Shown: piece after piece, positions 1 to 9,042 of the stretch
Layout of the letters: each line of letters starts with the position of its first letter
Numbering within the stretch: position 1 is the first letter of the stretch
From: Hyaloperonospora brassicae
Taxonomy: Eukaryota > Oomycota > Peronosporomycetes > Peronosporales > Peronosporaceae
Length of the DNA: 64,000 nucleotides
Assembly: GCA_947650285.1 (NCBI GenBank)
Contig: CANTFL010000424.1
Location: 62,001 to 126,000 of the forward strand
Direction: 5' to 3'
Translations under genes and position numbers: made by a program
Notes under the pieces: generated by a model
Told to the model about the DNA's origin: nothing
The model's database searches: none
The model's input: only the letters and a program-made list of their open reading frames with translations

Positions 1-273
1 TTCGACTCTTTCGTAGTGCATTAAACGTGAGACCGTCGTCAACTTCTCCAGTATTCAGCATCCAACGTCCGCAGCAACGCGAATCCTGGAAGAAACTTGT
101 CACCGATGGCGGCCAGAGCAGCCCGCCGTCCAACGCAACCAGCAGCCTCTCGCCTCCACTGCTTGTTCACTGTCGGATGAGAGCGTCAACTTCGCACGAC
201 AAGCTTTGTCGCTCGGGCGTTGATGTTCGCGCCGGCCGCTGACCAGCTTCAGTTTAGCTACCTCTCGAATGGG

Positions 274-423
274 CTACTTGTTAGCAGACGAAGGTAGCGT
301 GCGTGGTTTGGCAGTTTCATCGGCAGATTTCGAGTACGAATGACGAATATACGTCGCTCGAGCCGTGTCATGCGTCACGCAGAGAACGCCAACGGCGAGG
401 AAAAGCACACTGAAGAAGCGCAT
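274..423 (-). pseudogene. Secreted RXLR-effector-like N-terminal fragment
   Basis: This 49-codon reading frame begins with a classic signal peptide: Met-Arg, then a hydrophobic core (FFSVLFLAVGVLCV) and a plausible cleavage site after T-A-R-A near residue 23. Residues 41-44 read RTLP, at the distance from the start where oomycete effectors carry RxLR. A TAG follows residue 49, and the frame beyond it (PIREVAKLKLV) resumes open for about 60 more codons without a recognisable effector domain. The ATG at 423 was chosen because the upstream in-frame Met at 579 would bury the signal peptide. RXLR effectors are host-translocated virulence proteins in Peronosporales; that identity is inferred here from the signal peptide and the degenerate motif only. 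It is probably a dead copy. It could instead be a chance hydrophobic ORF. Confidence 0.42.
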
Positions 424-1123
424 GCGGAGGTGTAGATGTTGCTGGTGGTTTGCAAAACCGATTATGAGTGCTCTCAACTTGAGCGCCAATGTTAATTTCA
501 CAAGTCCCTCTACTTCAATCACAAACAAACGTGCTAGACATCGGTTTGAAGTCAAACATTGGCGAGATGCATTCAGCATAGTCCTGACTTCTCTTTCTTA
601 CATGTCACGACCACCTCTACGTCTTTTTTTCTATCACTTGTCGTATCAACCAGGAAAAGACACCGTACATTCGCGGTAAAGTCACCGAACATATGCGACG
701 AAGCCACGAGATGGCGATCTTCGGGTAAACAGAAATATACCAGAGCTGGCATGACATGTTTTTTCGGCTTTTTGAAAAACCCGAATAATTGGGGTCGACG
801 AAATTTAGTTTTTTTTGGTGTTTTAGGCCCCTGATCGTCGTGCGCAGAAAATTCTTGACCCCTCAAAAGTGTTGTCAGATAAGCGCCTCAACGTGAGGTT
901 CCTCAAAAGATCTTGTAGCTTAAGCGACACGGTGTGGCAGCACCATGCGAAAGGTCACCGAATCGATATCTGGTGACCTAGTAAAAAAGTTATAACCTTT
1001 GGGTAATGGTGTGTCGGAATTCACCAGCACTGTCTTGCCAGACAATGACTACCCCCACGTTAAGTACGTTTGGGCGTCTTAAGTAACACACTACCAGAAT
1101 TAGAAACGTACAACTAGACGAAC
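424..1123. other. No gene recognised
   Basis: About 700 bases with only short unsupported frames. A T-rich and purine-rich stretch lies around 750-870. I see no transposase, retroelement or RNA-gene motif. Confidence 0.5.
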
Positions 1124-1189
1124 AGTAATGCGCGACGAGACGGTGAGTAATGCGCGACGAGACGGTCAGCAATGCGCGACTAGACGATT
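1124..1189. repeat. Three tandem 22-bp units
   Basis: Units start at 1124, 1146 and 1168. Each follows the pattern AGTAATGCGCGACGAGACGG plus two bases; the first two are nearly identical and the third is diverged. The third unit and its flank (AGCAATGCGCG ... GATTACT) recur in similar form at about 12211-12240, upstream of the Tigger remnant. They could be sub-terminal repeats of a DNA transposon. Confidence 0.6.
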
Positions 1190-1482
1190 ACTAACGTAGA
1201 GGCAGAAAGAATCTAGTAGGCTTAGAGTAGCAACAGGAGGGTGTGAATTAAGGACATAAATATAACACTGTAAATTTTGTGAAACTTCTATCACTTCCTT
1301 TAAAAAAGGCCACATTCATTGGTTCCACGACCTCATTTCAGTCCTAGTGACTACGAGACTCAATCGAAAATTGGAAATGGTTTTCGACTGGTCAAAGAAG
1401 GTATCCTCGGCGTCGACCGTAGAACAATAGACAAATATTATCCTTTCCTCACTTATAAACTCAGCTCCCGGTATATCAAATT
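1190..1482. other. Left flank of element E1, nothing recognised
   Basis: Unassigned sequence up to the E1 LTR. An 82-codon frame from 1319 runs into the LTR and has no family resemblance I can name. The last five bases before the LTR are AAATT, against AAATC after the 3' LTR at 9437, so a 4-5 bp target-site duplication with one mismatch is likely. Confidence 0.4.
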
Positions 1483-1848
1483 TGGAACGGGGCAGCCCGT
1501 TACATGGAAATTGTCATTTGAAGAGATAATGACAATAAAGAATATGAAGTTGAATATTCTTTGAAGGGTCGATCAAAGAGTCTGTTCATTGGTTGATATC
1601 TTGACGATATCAACCCACCAATCGCCGCAAGACGCGCGCAATGAGTGGTGAGTAGACGTCGTCATACACTCAGTTAGATTAGCATAATTAAGTTAAGTCA
1701 AACAGAGAGACAGTGCTTAAAAGACTTAATTACATTATTACAACAGTTCTGCTTTTACCTTATCTACGCTTCCTCGCTTGCCTTGTGTACGTCTGTTGGG
1801 GCACCGATACCCTTGCGTTAAGTTCACGCAAGGGTGTGCCCCGTTACA
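1483..1848 (+). repeat. E1 5' LTR
   Basis: A 366-bp LTR running from TGGAACGGGG to CCCCGTTACA, which form a near-perfect terminal inverted repeat. Compared with the 3' LTR it lacks about 28 bp, and the missing block is the CAATATCACC hairpin present at 9126-9151. It holds other hairpins, such as GTTGATATC/GATATCAAC and CTTGCGT/ACGCAAG. Confidence 0.9.
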
Positions 1849-1850
1849 CC

Positions 1851-1862
1851 TGGTAGCACTTT
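1851..1862 (+). other. E1 primer-binding site
   Basis: TGGTAGCAC lies two bases after the LTR end. It begins with TGG, as a site complementary to a tRNA 3' CCA end should, and the same motif follows the LTRs of E4 (54449) and E5 (complement near 62935-62943). The cognate tRNA cannot be named from this sequence. Confidence 0.6.
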
Positions 1863-1892
1863 GTAGTCCTTCCAAGGACCACAACATCCAAC

Positions 1893-3047
1893 ATGAATAT
1901 GTTGGATGATGAAGAGACCTTTCACGCCACGCGTGAAGGGTTTACCCATTTGAGTGAAATCGAATGGGGTGCGGTAGAACGAATGAGTTCTACCGTAGGC
2001 GAGTTCGCCATTAGCGCCATGTTGAAGTCTCTCAACAGAGACCAACAACATGCCACTATAGCCAAGTTCATTCAAAATGAACTTGTCGCCGAAAGGGAGA
2101 ACGTAGCCTTGCTTCACCAGCAAGGCTCTCAACAGGCCGAGCAGTTGAGAGAACTTGGTGCTCAACTGACAGGGCTGTTGAGGCAGCAGCAATTCCATGC
2201 TGCTGTGGGCGGGACGGCACATGCGCGTCGTCCCGAGGTCATGAAGGTTGACATCTCCAAGTACAGTAGAGTCCCGGAAGACTCCCTGTTACTGTGGTTT
2301 GTCGAACTTGACAGAGCCCTAAGGGCTCGTCGCGTCGAAGATGAGCAAATGAAACTCACATTTGCTCAGACCAACTTGGCAGGGCGTGCCAAAACTTGGT
2401 CCCTGGGACTATTGAGTAGCGACCCAAATGTGTTTAGGTCGCTAGATGACTTCAAGTCCCGGCTCAGACAAACGTTTGAGCCGCCACGAGCTGAGTTCAT
2501 AGCTCGTTCTGAGCTACTGAAACTCAAGCAGTGTAAGCGTGATGTGCACGCTTACGCCCAACATATACGACTCCTTGCGAGTAGTATAACTGCTAACCCA
2601 GTCCATGAACACACATTGATTACGGTGTTCATGCGAGTACTCGCAGAAGGGCCCGTCAGGAGCCACCTGTTCCGCCTTGAGCTGAATACGCTTGAAGAAG
2701 AGATATCAGCCGCAGAACAGGAAGACTTTAGCATGAGACAGGCTCATGCTAGCTCAAACTCTTATCGTCCACCGAGACGACAAGAGATCGTAGGTCCAGA
2801 ACCAATGGACCTCTGTTATGTTGAGAACAAGAGACCTCGCTCTTCAAACAACAAGCGATTGCAGAGGTGCAATCGCTGTCAGAAGTTAGGGCACTACGCA
2901 TACGAGTGTAGTGCTCCACGCCCAGTACCAAACAGTACTGAGCGAAGTGGACGACCATTTGCCAGAAAGGGCAATGGGCGTGGGTCCAGCGCTGTTGCGA
3001 AGCCGCAACAGCGAAACGGACCATCAAAAAATGGTCGGGGTCAGTAA
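1893..3047 (+). CDS. gag: E1 Gag polyprotein (capsid and zinc knuckle)
   Basis: This 384-residue frame is uninterrupted and encodes the retrotransposon structural protein that forms the particle and binds element RNA. Residues 1-110 are helical and Gln/Glu-rich. Residues about 115-265 match a Retrotrans_gag capsid domain (LAGRAKTW, then F-RSLDDFKSRLRQTFEPP). A CX2CX4HX4C knuckle (CNRCQKLGHYAYEC) lies near residues 326-339, followed by a basic Arg/Lys/Gln-rich tail suited to RNA binding. The first Met (MNML) follows the primer-binding site by about 30 bases; a second Met two codons later is equally plausible. It is open while the pol behind it is broken, so Gag may have been kept longer or decayed later. 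Many perfect short hairpins lie inside the coding sequence. Confidence 0.93.
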   Translation: MNMLDDEETFHATREGFTHLSEIEWGAVERMSSTVGEFAISAMLKSLNRDQQHATIAKFIQNELVAERENVALLHQQGSQQAEQLRELGAQLTGLLRQQQFHAAVGGTAHARRPEVMKVDISKYSRVPEDSLLLWFVELDRALRARRVEDEQMKLTFAQTNLAGRAKTWSLGLLSSDPNVFRSLDDFKSRLRQTFEPPRAEFIARSELLKLKQCKRDVHAYAQHIRLLASSITANPVHEHTLITVFMRVLAEGPVRSHLFRLELNTLEEEISAAEQEDFSMRQAHASSNSYRPPRRQEIVGPEPMDLCYVENKRPRSSNNKRLQRCNRCQKLGHYAYECSAPRPVPNSTERSGRPFARKGNGRGSSAVAKPQQRNGPSKNGRGQ

Positions 3048-3097
3048 AGGCGGAGCGCTCTACTGATCCATCAACCTCAAGAGAATTTGCAAATCTC

Positions 3098-4431
3098 TTG
3101 ACGAAAGTTGCTCCAGATACACAATCATTGTGTGTCTCTGCACCTGGTGATGACGTTTCGCTCGTCACATTGAAGTTGAAAGCGACAAATGACTTGTCGC
3201 TTCGTGCCTTTGTAGAATGTGGGGCGTCGAACAATTTTGTTCGTCGCCAGTCACTAGAGGATTGTAGGCTCAAGTTCGTTGAGCGCGACATTCCCCTCAC
3301 GAGGATGACTGTGTCCTTGCAACAGGCGCATAGATTACCGATGATAAACGTGTAGTAGGACTTCACTACACGTTAGAAGGCGAACAGTACGATGACGACT
3401 TCATCGTACTAGATCTGGATGACAAATTTGATGTCATCCTCGGATTACCTTGGCTCAGAAGGTACGAGCCAAGAGTGAGCTGGCAGCACCGATCCGTGAA
3501 GATGCCTGCGGCTTGTTCGTCCGATGGCCATATGCTGATAGTGATGGAGCGTCCACAAGCGTGTGGATGTATTGCGAGTGATTGCGATGGCCTCACTTGC
3601 GGTACGGTCGTTAGCACGACTGCACAAGACCTCAGTGTAGCTGATCATTACACTGTCAAGCAAGCTCCCAGCGGCTGTACAGAAGTACAGGCAGCACCGA
3701 AGTTCCACCAATCGAATAAGTTGAGTGGACCGGGACATGGATGCATGCCTAGCGGGCAGCATCTTAGAAGTAAGAAACCTGTTACCTTCAAGGGGCAACA
3801 TGGAAATCCTAGGTCGACTGGAGAGTCGACCGTAGAGGATCGGTCCCTGACTGTGGTTGCACAGCCACAGTCGGAAGACGTCGAGGGAATAAGTCCCCAC
3901 GTACTTGAGGAAGGAATTCCTCAAGAGTCAGTTGCTGAAGGATTAGGCCTTCAGCAACCTGTGGAAGCAAGTTCCCAGGAAGAAACCGAGACGTTGAACG
4001 TCTTGGTTAATGACGGATCAAGCGTAGGCGCTTATACGCTTGATCTGATTGTGCCTCCGAAGCTAACTTTGGAGATAACTCAGTTGCCAACGCTAGAACC
4101 GAAACGGTTCTTGCGTGATCTGCGTAGTGGCAAAGTCAAGCAGATCTGCATACTCGTCACAGAGGATGAGTATGTGGCCGATATTCGGTCGGCCACAGTA
4201 TTTGCTGAGAACGAACGGGTTCTCAGCAGCTCATCGATGGACGAAAGTGTCCTCGATGAGAAGACTCGGATTGAGCGATACACGTTTCAATCCTGGGAGT
4301 CACTTCAGGCATATCCTTTGTATAAGAATTTGATCGAATTCAAGGATGTGTTCCCTGAATCCGTGCCTTGCGAGTCGGCTAAGGACAAAGGCACTCGACA
4401 CGAGATCGAGCTCGAACCGGGCTCGAAATAA
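3098..4431 (+). pseudogene. pol: E1 pol: aspartic protease and RT-proximal region
   Basis: This is the start of pol, a little downstream of gag in another frame. The first part (3098-3355) holds the retropepsin active-site region. The catalytic motif reads V-E-C-G-A-S here, whereas E4 has V-D-C-G-A-S, so the catalytic Asp is Glu in E1. The frame breaks at a TAG near 3353. The homologous sequence continues in another frame with a typical flap and C-terminal motif (DDKFDVILGLPWLRR, about 3418-3465) and stays open from 3475 to 4431, a less conserved spacer ahead of RT. The TAA at 4431 replaces a codon between G-S-K and C-V-M just upstream of the RT start MKQWPLP. The fragment is non-functional as it stands. 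Confidence 0.85.
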
Positions 4432-4437
4432 TGTGTC

Positions 4438-5145
4438 ATGAAGCAGTGGCCACTGCCTCGTGAACAAGTACTAGCGATCGACAAGTTATTTGCCGATCGC
4501 TTAGCAGCAGGCCATGTGAGAGAATCGACATCCCCTCACAGCTCTCCGACCTTCTGTGTGCGAAAGGCCACAGGAGGGGGGCGGATAGTGCACGCATTCA
4601 ACAAATTGAATGCTGCAACGGTACCGGCTCAGACGCCGATACCGAGGAAGGACGTAATCATAGATGGTATGTCAAAGAGTGCCATCTTTTCGTCCATGGA
4701 TCTGATGGATGAATTCTATCAGATCCTCATGCGTCAACGGGACATCCCGAACACGGCAATGAGCACTCCCAGCGGGATGCTGTGGGAGTGGCTAGTGATG
4801 TCACAGGGGCTGAGCAATGCCCCTGCTACTTTCAACAGATGTGTTACAAATCTGTTGAGACCGGTGCGAGACTTCGCACCAAGTTACTTCGACGTTGTGT
4901 TCGTCCATAGCCGGGCTATGGACGGAAAGACGGACGTTGAAGTTCACAGAACTCACGTTCGTCAGGTTCTGCAACCTATGCGCAAGCATAAGTTGTACGC
5001 AAGCCTCAAGGAGTGTATATTCGCGGCTATCGAAATACCACTTCTTGGGCGCATCGTGGGTAAACACGGCGTACGCCCTGATCCCGAAAAGATCAAGGCG
5101 ATCACCGAATGGCCAGTGCCAGTCGATGTCAAGGGACTAAGGTAG
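4438..5145 (+). pseudogene. pol: E1 pol: reverse transcriptase
   Basis: This is the RT fingers-palm region, which copies element RNA into cDNA. Recognisable blocks are MKQWPLPREQ, the fingers motif FCVRKATGGGR, the first catalytic Asp in SSMDLMDEFYQ, the SGMLWEW/QGLSNAPATF block and the primer-grip region near L-G-R-I-V-G. The YxDD box reads Y-F-D-V, so the second catalytic Asp is Val. E4 has the same change, so it predates the two copies. The frame ends at a TAG where E4 still has a Lys codon (K-F-L-G-L). About 60 bases later E1 and E4 share a +1 frame change before RNase H. RT activity in cis therefore looks impossible. Confidence 0.9.
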
Positions 5146-5239
5146 TTCCTTGGTTTAGCTGCGTGCTTGCACAAGTACTCTCGCAACTACGCCAATGACG
5201 GTACATCTTTCTGTATTTCTCAAGAAAGATGTCAAGTGG

Positions 5240-5836
5240 TCATGGAACGCTGACTGTTAGCGTTCCTTTGAAGGTATCAAGCGGAGCTTGATGCAGTCGC
5301 CGATCTTGGCGATTGCAGATCAGGACAGACCTTTTTATGTGGTCTGTGAAGCCAGCGATTTTGCTATCGGCTGTGCATTGATGCAGTATGACACAGACGG
5401 CGCAGAGCGCGTCGTCTGTTATCAATCGCGTCAGCTGCAACCAGCTGAACGCAATAACCCAGTGCATGACAAGGAACGCCTTGCCATGGAGTACGCACTG
5501 GCTAAGTTCCGCGTCTATATCCTCGGAGATAGATCGATCATCGTATATATGGACCATGCGTCACTACGCACGGCCGTAAACAGCCCACACCTCTCGCAAA
5601 GGATGGCGAGGTGGCCGTCTTTCTTCGCGGAGTATAACTTCTCCGTGGAGTATAAACCAGGACGACTCAATGTCGTCGCTGATGCACTTTCGGCCGGCCC
5701 GATTTCGAGCCGGACGCACAATTCAACAGTGAGGATAAGTCCACTGTTGCGACACTGTCAGCCAGTGTCCCGTCGTCAAGTTTACTTGAAGACGTACGAA
5801 AGGCATACGCGGAAGATAAAGATCTTCTGCGATTGA
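5240..5836 (+). pseudogene. pol: E1 pol: RNase H
   Basis: This is the RT-linked RNase H domain, which degrades the RNA strand of the RNA:DNA hybrid. It shows W-S-W-N-A, then CEASDFAIGCALM (the first Asp of the usual DAS is Glu here; E4 keeps Asp), HDKERLAMEYAL, DHASLRTAV and the last block RLNVVADALS. A stop at 5257-5259 (TAG where E4 has CAG) sits in the loop of a perfect GGAACGC/GCGTTCC hairpin. The longest open stretch is 5288-5836. It is displaced by one frame from RT, as in E4. Confidence 0.85.
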
Positions 5837-6653
5837 TGGATCATCTTGCGAATCCATCCCGAAAATCCTTTTCGGATTTGCCGGCCCTGTACCGTTTCTC
5901 TTTGGATCGGTACACTACTCACAATGGCCTGCTGTACTATACAGTTGTAGCCGACGACACGCCTCGTGTCGTCGTACCCGCTCATCATGATTTGCGTTTA
6001 CGCATCATGTATGGGTGTCACGATGCCCCAACAAGCGGCCATCGTGGTAGAGAAAAGACTAATCTCACGGTAAGTCGTGACTTTTACTGGCCACGCCAGT
6101 ATCAGTTTGTCCGCAAGTACATACGTGCTTGCGAGGTTTGTCAACGGCTGAAGCCTAGTCCTTCATACCGTGCGCCATTGCATCCTCTGCCTGTTCCGAC
6201 AGAGTGCTGGCAGTCCGTTTCAATGGACTTCGTCTTCGGTTTTCCCGAAGACGCTCACAAGAATAATGGTATTCTTGTGTTTGTTGACCGGTTCAGCAAG
6301 ATGGTGCATCTTGATGCTGTCCCTGATTCGATCAAGGCTCAAGGTTGTGCCCGTGTCTTTCTAGACACGGTCTTTAGACTCCACGGGTTACCCTGTGAAC
6401 TCGTGTCCGACCGTGACTCTCGGTTCACGGCGGCGATTTGGCCAACCGTGTTCCGTTCTCTCGTACACGATTGAAGATCTATACTTCTTACCATCCAGAA
6501 ACAGATGGTCAGACGGAACATGCGAACCGTGTCCTCGAAGAAATTTTTCGAGGATACGTCCACTCGTTCCCGAGTTGGAGCGAATTCCTACCCATGGTGG
6601 AATTCGCCATCAATAATTCTGTGCATGCTTCAACCCAGCATACACCGTTTTAA
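5833..6653 (+). pseudogene. pol: E1 pol: integrase zinc domain and catalytic core
   Basis: The integrase inserts element cDNA into the genome. The H2C2 zinc finger is present (HDAPTSGHRGREKT, then CEVCQRLK). The catalytic core shows the first Asp in MDFVFGFP, the second in VSDRDSRF and the Glu in ETDGQTEHANRVLEE. The frame changes near 6474, between the second Asp and the Glu, and the segment ends at a TAA at 6653 where E4 reads F-Y-L-N-G. Downstream (about 6690-7060) comes a Gly-rich stretch and a markedly acidic linker rich in Asp/Glu, broken in E1, before the C-terminal domain. All three catalytic residues remain, but in different frames. Confidence 0.87.
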
Positions 6654-7062
6654 GTGAATGGCCTACGCCATCCACGTGTGCCCGCCCTTCTAGAGTGTGA
6701 CTATTAGATAAGGGGGGGAGGGACTCGCTCGAGCAAAAACCGTTTTGGCTCTTGCTCATCACGTGTCGACGCTAACGTCGTCAAGTATGATGCCGATGTC
6801 GATCAGGTCGACATCGATGAAAAGGATCACCTCAATAATAGCGGCGACGCTATTACTGACTCGGATAATGATGACGATGCTGGTATATTAAGCATCGTCA
6901 ACGATTATTCCAGCGAGGACGAATACGACCTCGCTGAAGAAGAGAACAATCTCTTAGCAGTGCGCACGAAGTGCACTAAAAGACAAAACAAAGTCAGCAT
7001 AGAACTTCCTGCTGACTTGAGAGGCGGTAGTCCGTTTCGTTCAGGACTCCATCGCAAATGCG

Positions 7063-7935
7063 GTGGACCGCCAGAAACGGAACGCAGACAAGAATGAAAG
7101 AGCAAATGTTCTTTCATTTAAGGTTAACGACCTAGTACTACTGTCTACGGTGAACTTACCTGGACATGCAGTCACTAGTGTCGGCAGTAGTAAACTACTG
7201 CCGAATTACATTGGTCCATTTCGTGTGTTGCACCGCAAGGGCAATGCATACACGATCGAATTACCACGTAGGATGCGCACGCATCCTACGTTTTACGTGG
7301 GGAGGCTCAGGCCGTACTGTCAGTACGAGCCTTCTTCTTCCGATGAAGATAGCCCCCACGTTCAAGAACATCCATCAAGTTCTTGCGTTCACACTCCAGA
7401 CGATCCGTCTGGTCGCGCAGATACGATACCTCGGAACTCAACCGAGATATCTCCCCGCGAGCCGTCGCCAGCTCGCCGGAAAGGGAGCGGACATCCCGCT
7501 CGACCTGAAGCTGCGCTTTGGCATCATCTGCGCGATCCCTCGCCCGATCAGCCTCGTGATCCTTGCGGTTCTTCCGCACTGTATCAGTCAAAGCGTAGCG
7601 CCGGTCGCGCTCATGCTTCAAGTCATCGCGCAATCGATGAATTGCGCGATCCATCTCGTAAGGGTCGAGATGGTGAACCGAATCATCTGGAGGAGGTCTT
7701 TCCTCCTCCACGACATTCTTTGGTGGTCTCGCACGGTGGTAAACGCTTTCTAGTGGAGCGTATCTTGAATCACCGTGACGATTCAGGATCAAGGACGAGC
7801 TACCTCGTCCAGTGGCGGGGGTATCCACCCTCTTGGAACAGCTGGGAGTCCCGCTCTCAGCTGTTGATGGATGTTGAAGGTCTCTTCTGCCAGTATGACG
7901 AGACTCATCCGATAGGTCCTCGGGCCCATCGGTAA
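7063..7935 (+). pseudogene. pol: E1 pol: integrase C-terminal (GPY/F) domain, linker and chromodomain
   Basis: This open 290-codon segment completes pol. Residues 1-95 carry the GPY/F module (VNDLVLLSTVNLP, then YIGPFRVLHRKGNAYTIELP and FYVGRLRPY). Residues about 96-215 form a Pro/Ser/Arg/His-rich low-complexity linker. Residues about 222-285 are a chromodomain (RFLVERILNHR, then [17 protein letters not shown]) of the kind that targets chromovirus integration to marked chromatin. The linker lies exactly opposite the coiled-coil part of the antisense ORF. Linker residues differ freely between E1 and E4, while most of the chromodomain core is conserved. The start is not a true start; it joins upstream pol through frame changes near 7060. 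Confidence 0.88.
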
Positions 7936-8915
7936 ACACGCGCCCTAGGCGCTTGTAGACGGATTGCAAGTTTGCAATCGCGTCACGCATCTCCTCCGAG
8001 ATGTGTGCCCTTTCCCAGGGCGAACTTAGGCAATACACATCCCTACGTGCACGCTGCGAGTTGTCAACACAACTCGCACAAGGGTCTCCTCATGTGAGGC
8101 AAGGAATGTCTGCCTCACTCGACAAACAGTGCAACCGGTACCTGGCACCGGTTGGCGTTTGCTTTTCGAACCTGAGGCGTACTGCCTCAAGCTTCTTGAG
8201 CCACCGTTCTTGTCCAAAATTATTACGTTTTGGACGAACGCGTTCCACGCTGCCAAAAGCGAGGCTTTGTCACGCTTTTGGTTGCCGTTGTACCATCGAT
8301 GTCTAAGGAAGATATCCAGATAAAAATCTTCTTCAGCGCGAAAGTTACTCGCGCTGGGACTCAAGCCGTGAAGCTCAGTCGCATCTAATAAGGGTATCGA
8401 TGGTGTTGGCTTGTCTCGTGAGACAAGCTATTGATGAGCCGTTCAGGCAAACGCCACGGCTTCAGATCATCAAGCTTCGAAGTGGTACCTCTGTCGGTAC
8501 CACGGCTCCCAGAATGACGACGGCTCACAACATCGTCATCCCGCTCGTGCGAATAAGCACGAGTCGGCGGTGGTGAGGAGTGATACTCCTCACCACTCTG
8601 ATCACCTTCATCATCACTGCCGAACAGACTGTGTTGCATCTCACGAGTTTGTTCGTTCGGCAATGGCCTTGGGGAATACTGAGGCGTCGCCGGTGATCGA
8701 GACGCCTCTGTAACATTGCCCGAGTCAGACACGTCTGACTCGCCATAATAGATGACCTCAACGTCGGGGGCATCATGCGCACGCGGTGTTGTACCGCGTG
8801 CACCTGCAAGCACCTCTTGCTGCAGGCGAAGAACGAGCAGCAGACGCAAATCGTCTGCCCCAGAAACTAGCACAGGCACAGACTCTGTGTGCCTTGAGTC
8901 ACTCCGCATATACAT
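7307..8915 (-). pseudogene. E1 antisense ORF with C-terminal coiled coil
   Basis: A second coding unit on the opposite strand starts about 128 bases inside the 3' LTR (ATG at 8915). Segment 1 (8915-8385) is acidic and Ser/Pro/Asp-rich (EVIYYGESDVSDSGN) and ends R-Y-P-Y-stop, a stop shared with E4. Segment 2 (8364-8026) has an aromatic helical patch (FYLDIFLRHRWYNGNQ, then LLAAWNAFVQN). Segment 3 (8038-7307, 243 codons) is a long Arg/Glu/Asp-rich coiled coil (RLRDDLKHERDRRYA to SEVSYLRDQTDRLECERK) ending in a basic RKKKAR tail. Segments lie in different frames, so this copy is broken or spliced. The family is unknown to me. Substitutions between E1 and E4 favour third positions of this frame over the overlapping pol frame. 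It may be an accessory protein expressed from an antisense promoter in the 3' LTR. Confidence 0.62.
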
Positions 8916-9035
8916 GCTAACTATGCGAGGTCAGGTCAAGTTATGAACGGAACGGACCCAACAAGTGCTCCCTGTCCCAATGGTGACCAATGATTGGCCA
9001 CCATATTTTCGATAGTCACACGGTGACTATCTGTT

Positions 9036-9042
9036 AGGGGGA
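9036..9042 (+). other. E1 polypurine tract
   Basis: AGGGGGA directly precedes the 3' LTR start, the position at which plus-strand DNA synthesis is primed. Just upstream, GATAGTCAC and GTGACTATC form a perfect hairpin (about 9011-9031). Confidence 0.75.

Noticed and set aside
573..866. Overlapping 91-97 codon frames on both strands
   Set aside because: Composition follows poly-T and poly-A stretches; no motif or second copy.
1824..2222. Minus-strand 132-codon frame opposite gag
   Set aside because: It is a shadow of the gag frame, helped by the palindromic hairpins; the plus strand has the conserved capsid and the zinc knuckle.
8926..9042. Palindromes near the E1 3' LTR as an operator or terminator
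   Set aside because: Perfect short palindromes occur throughout this element family, so these two are not special to this position.
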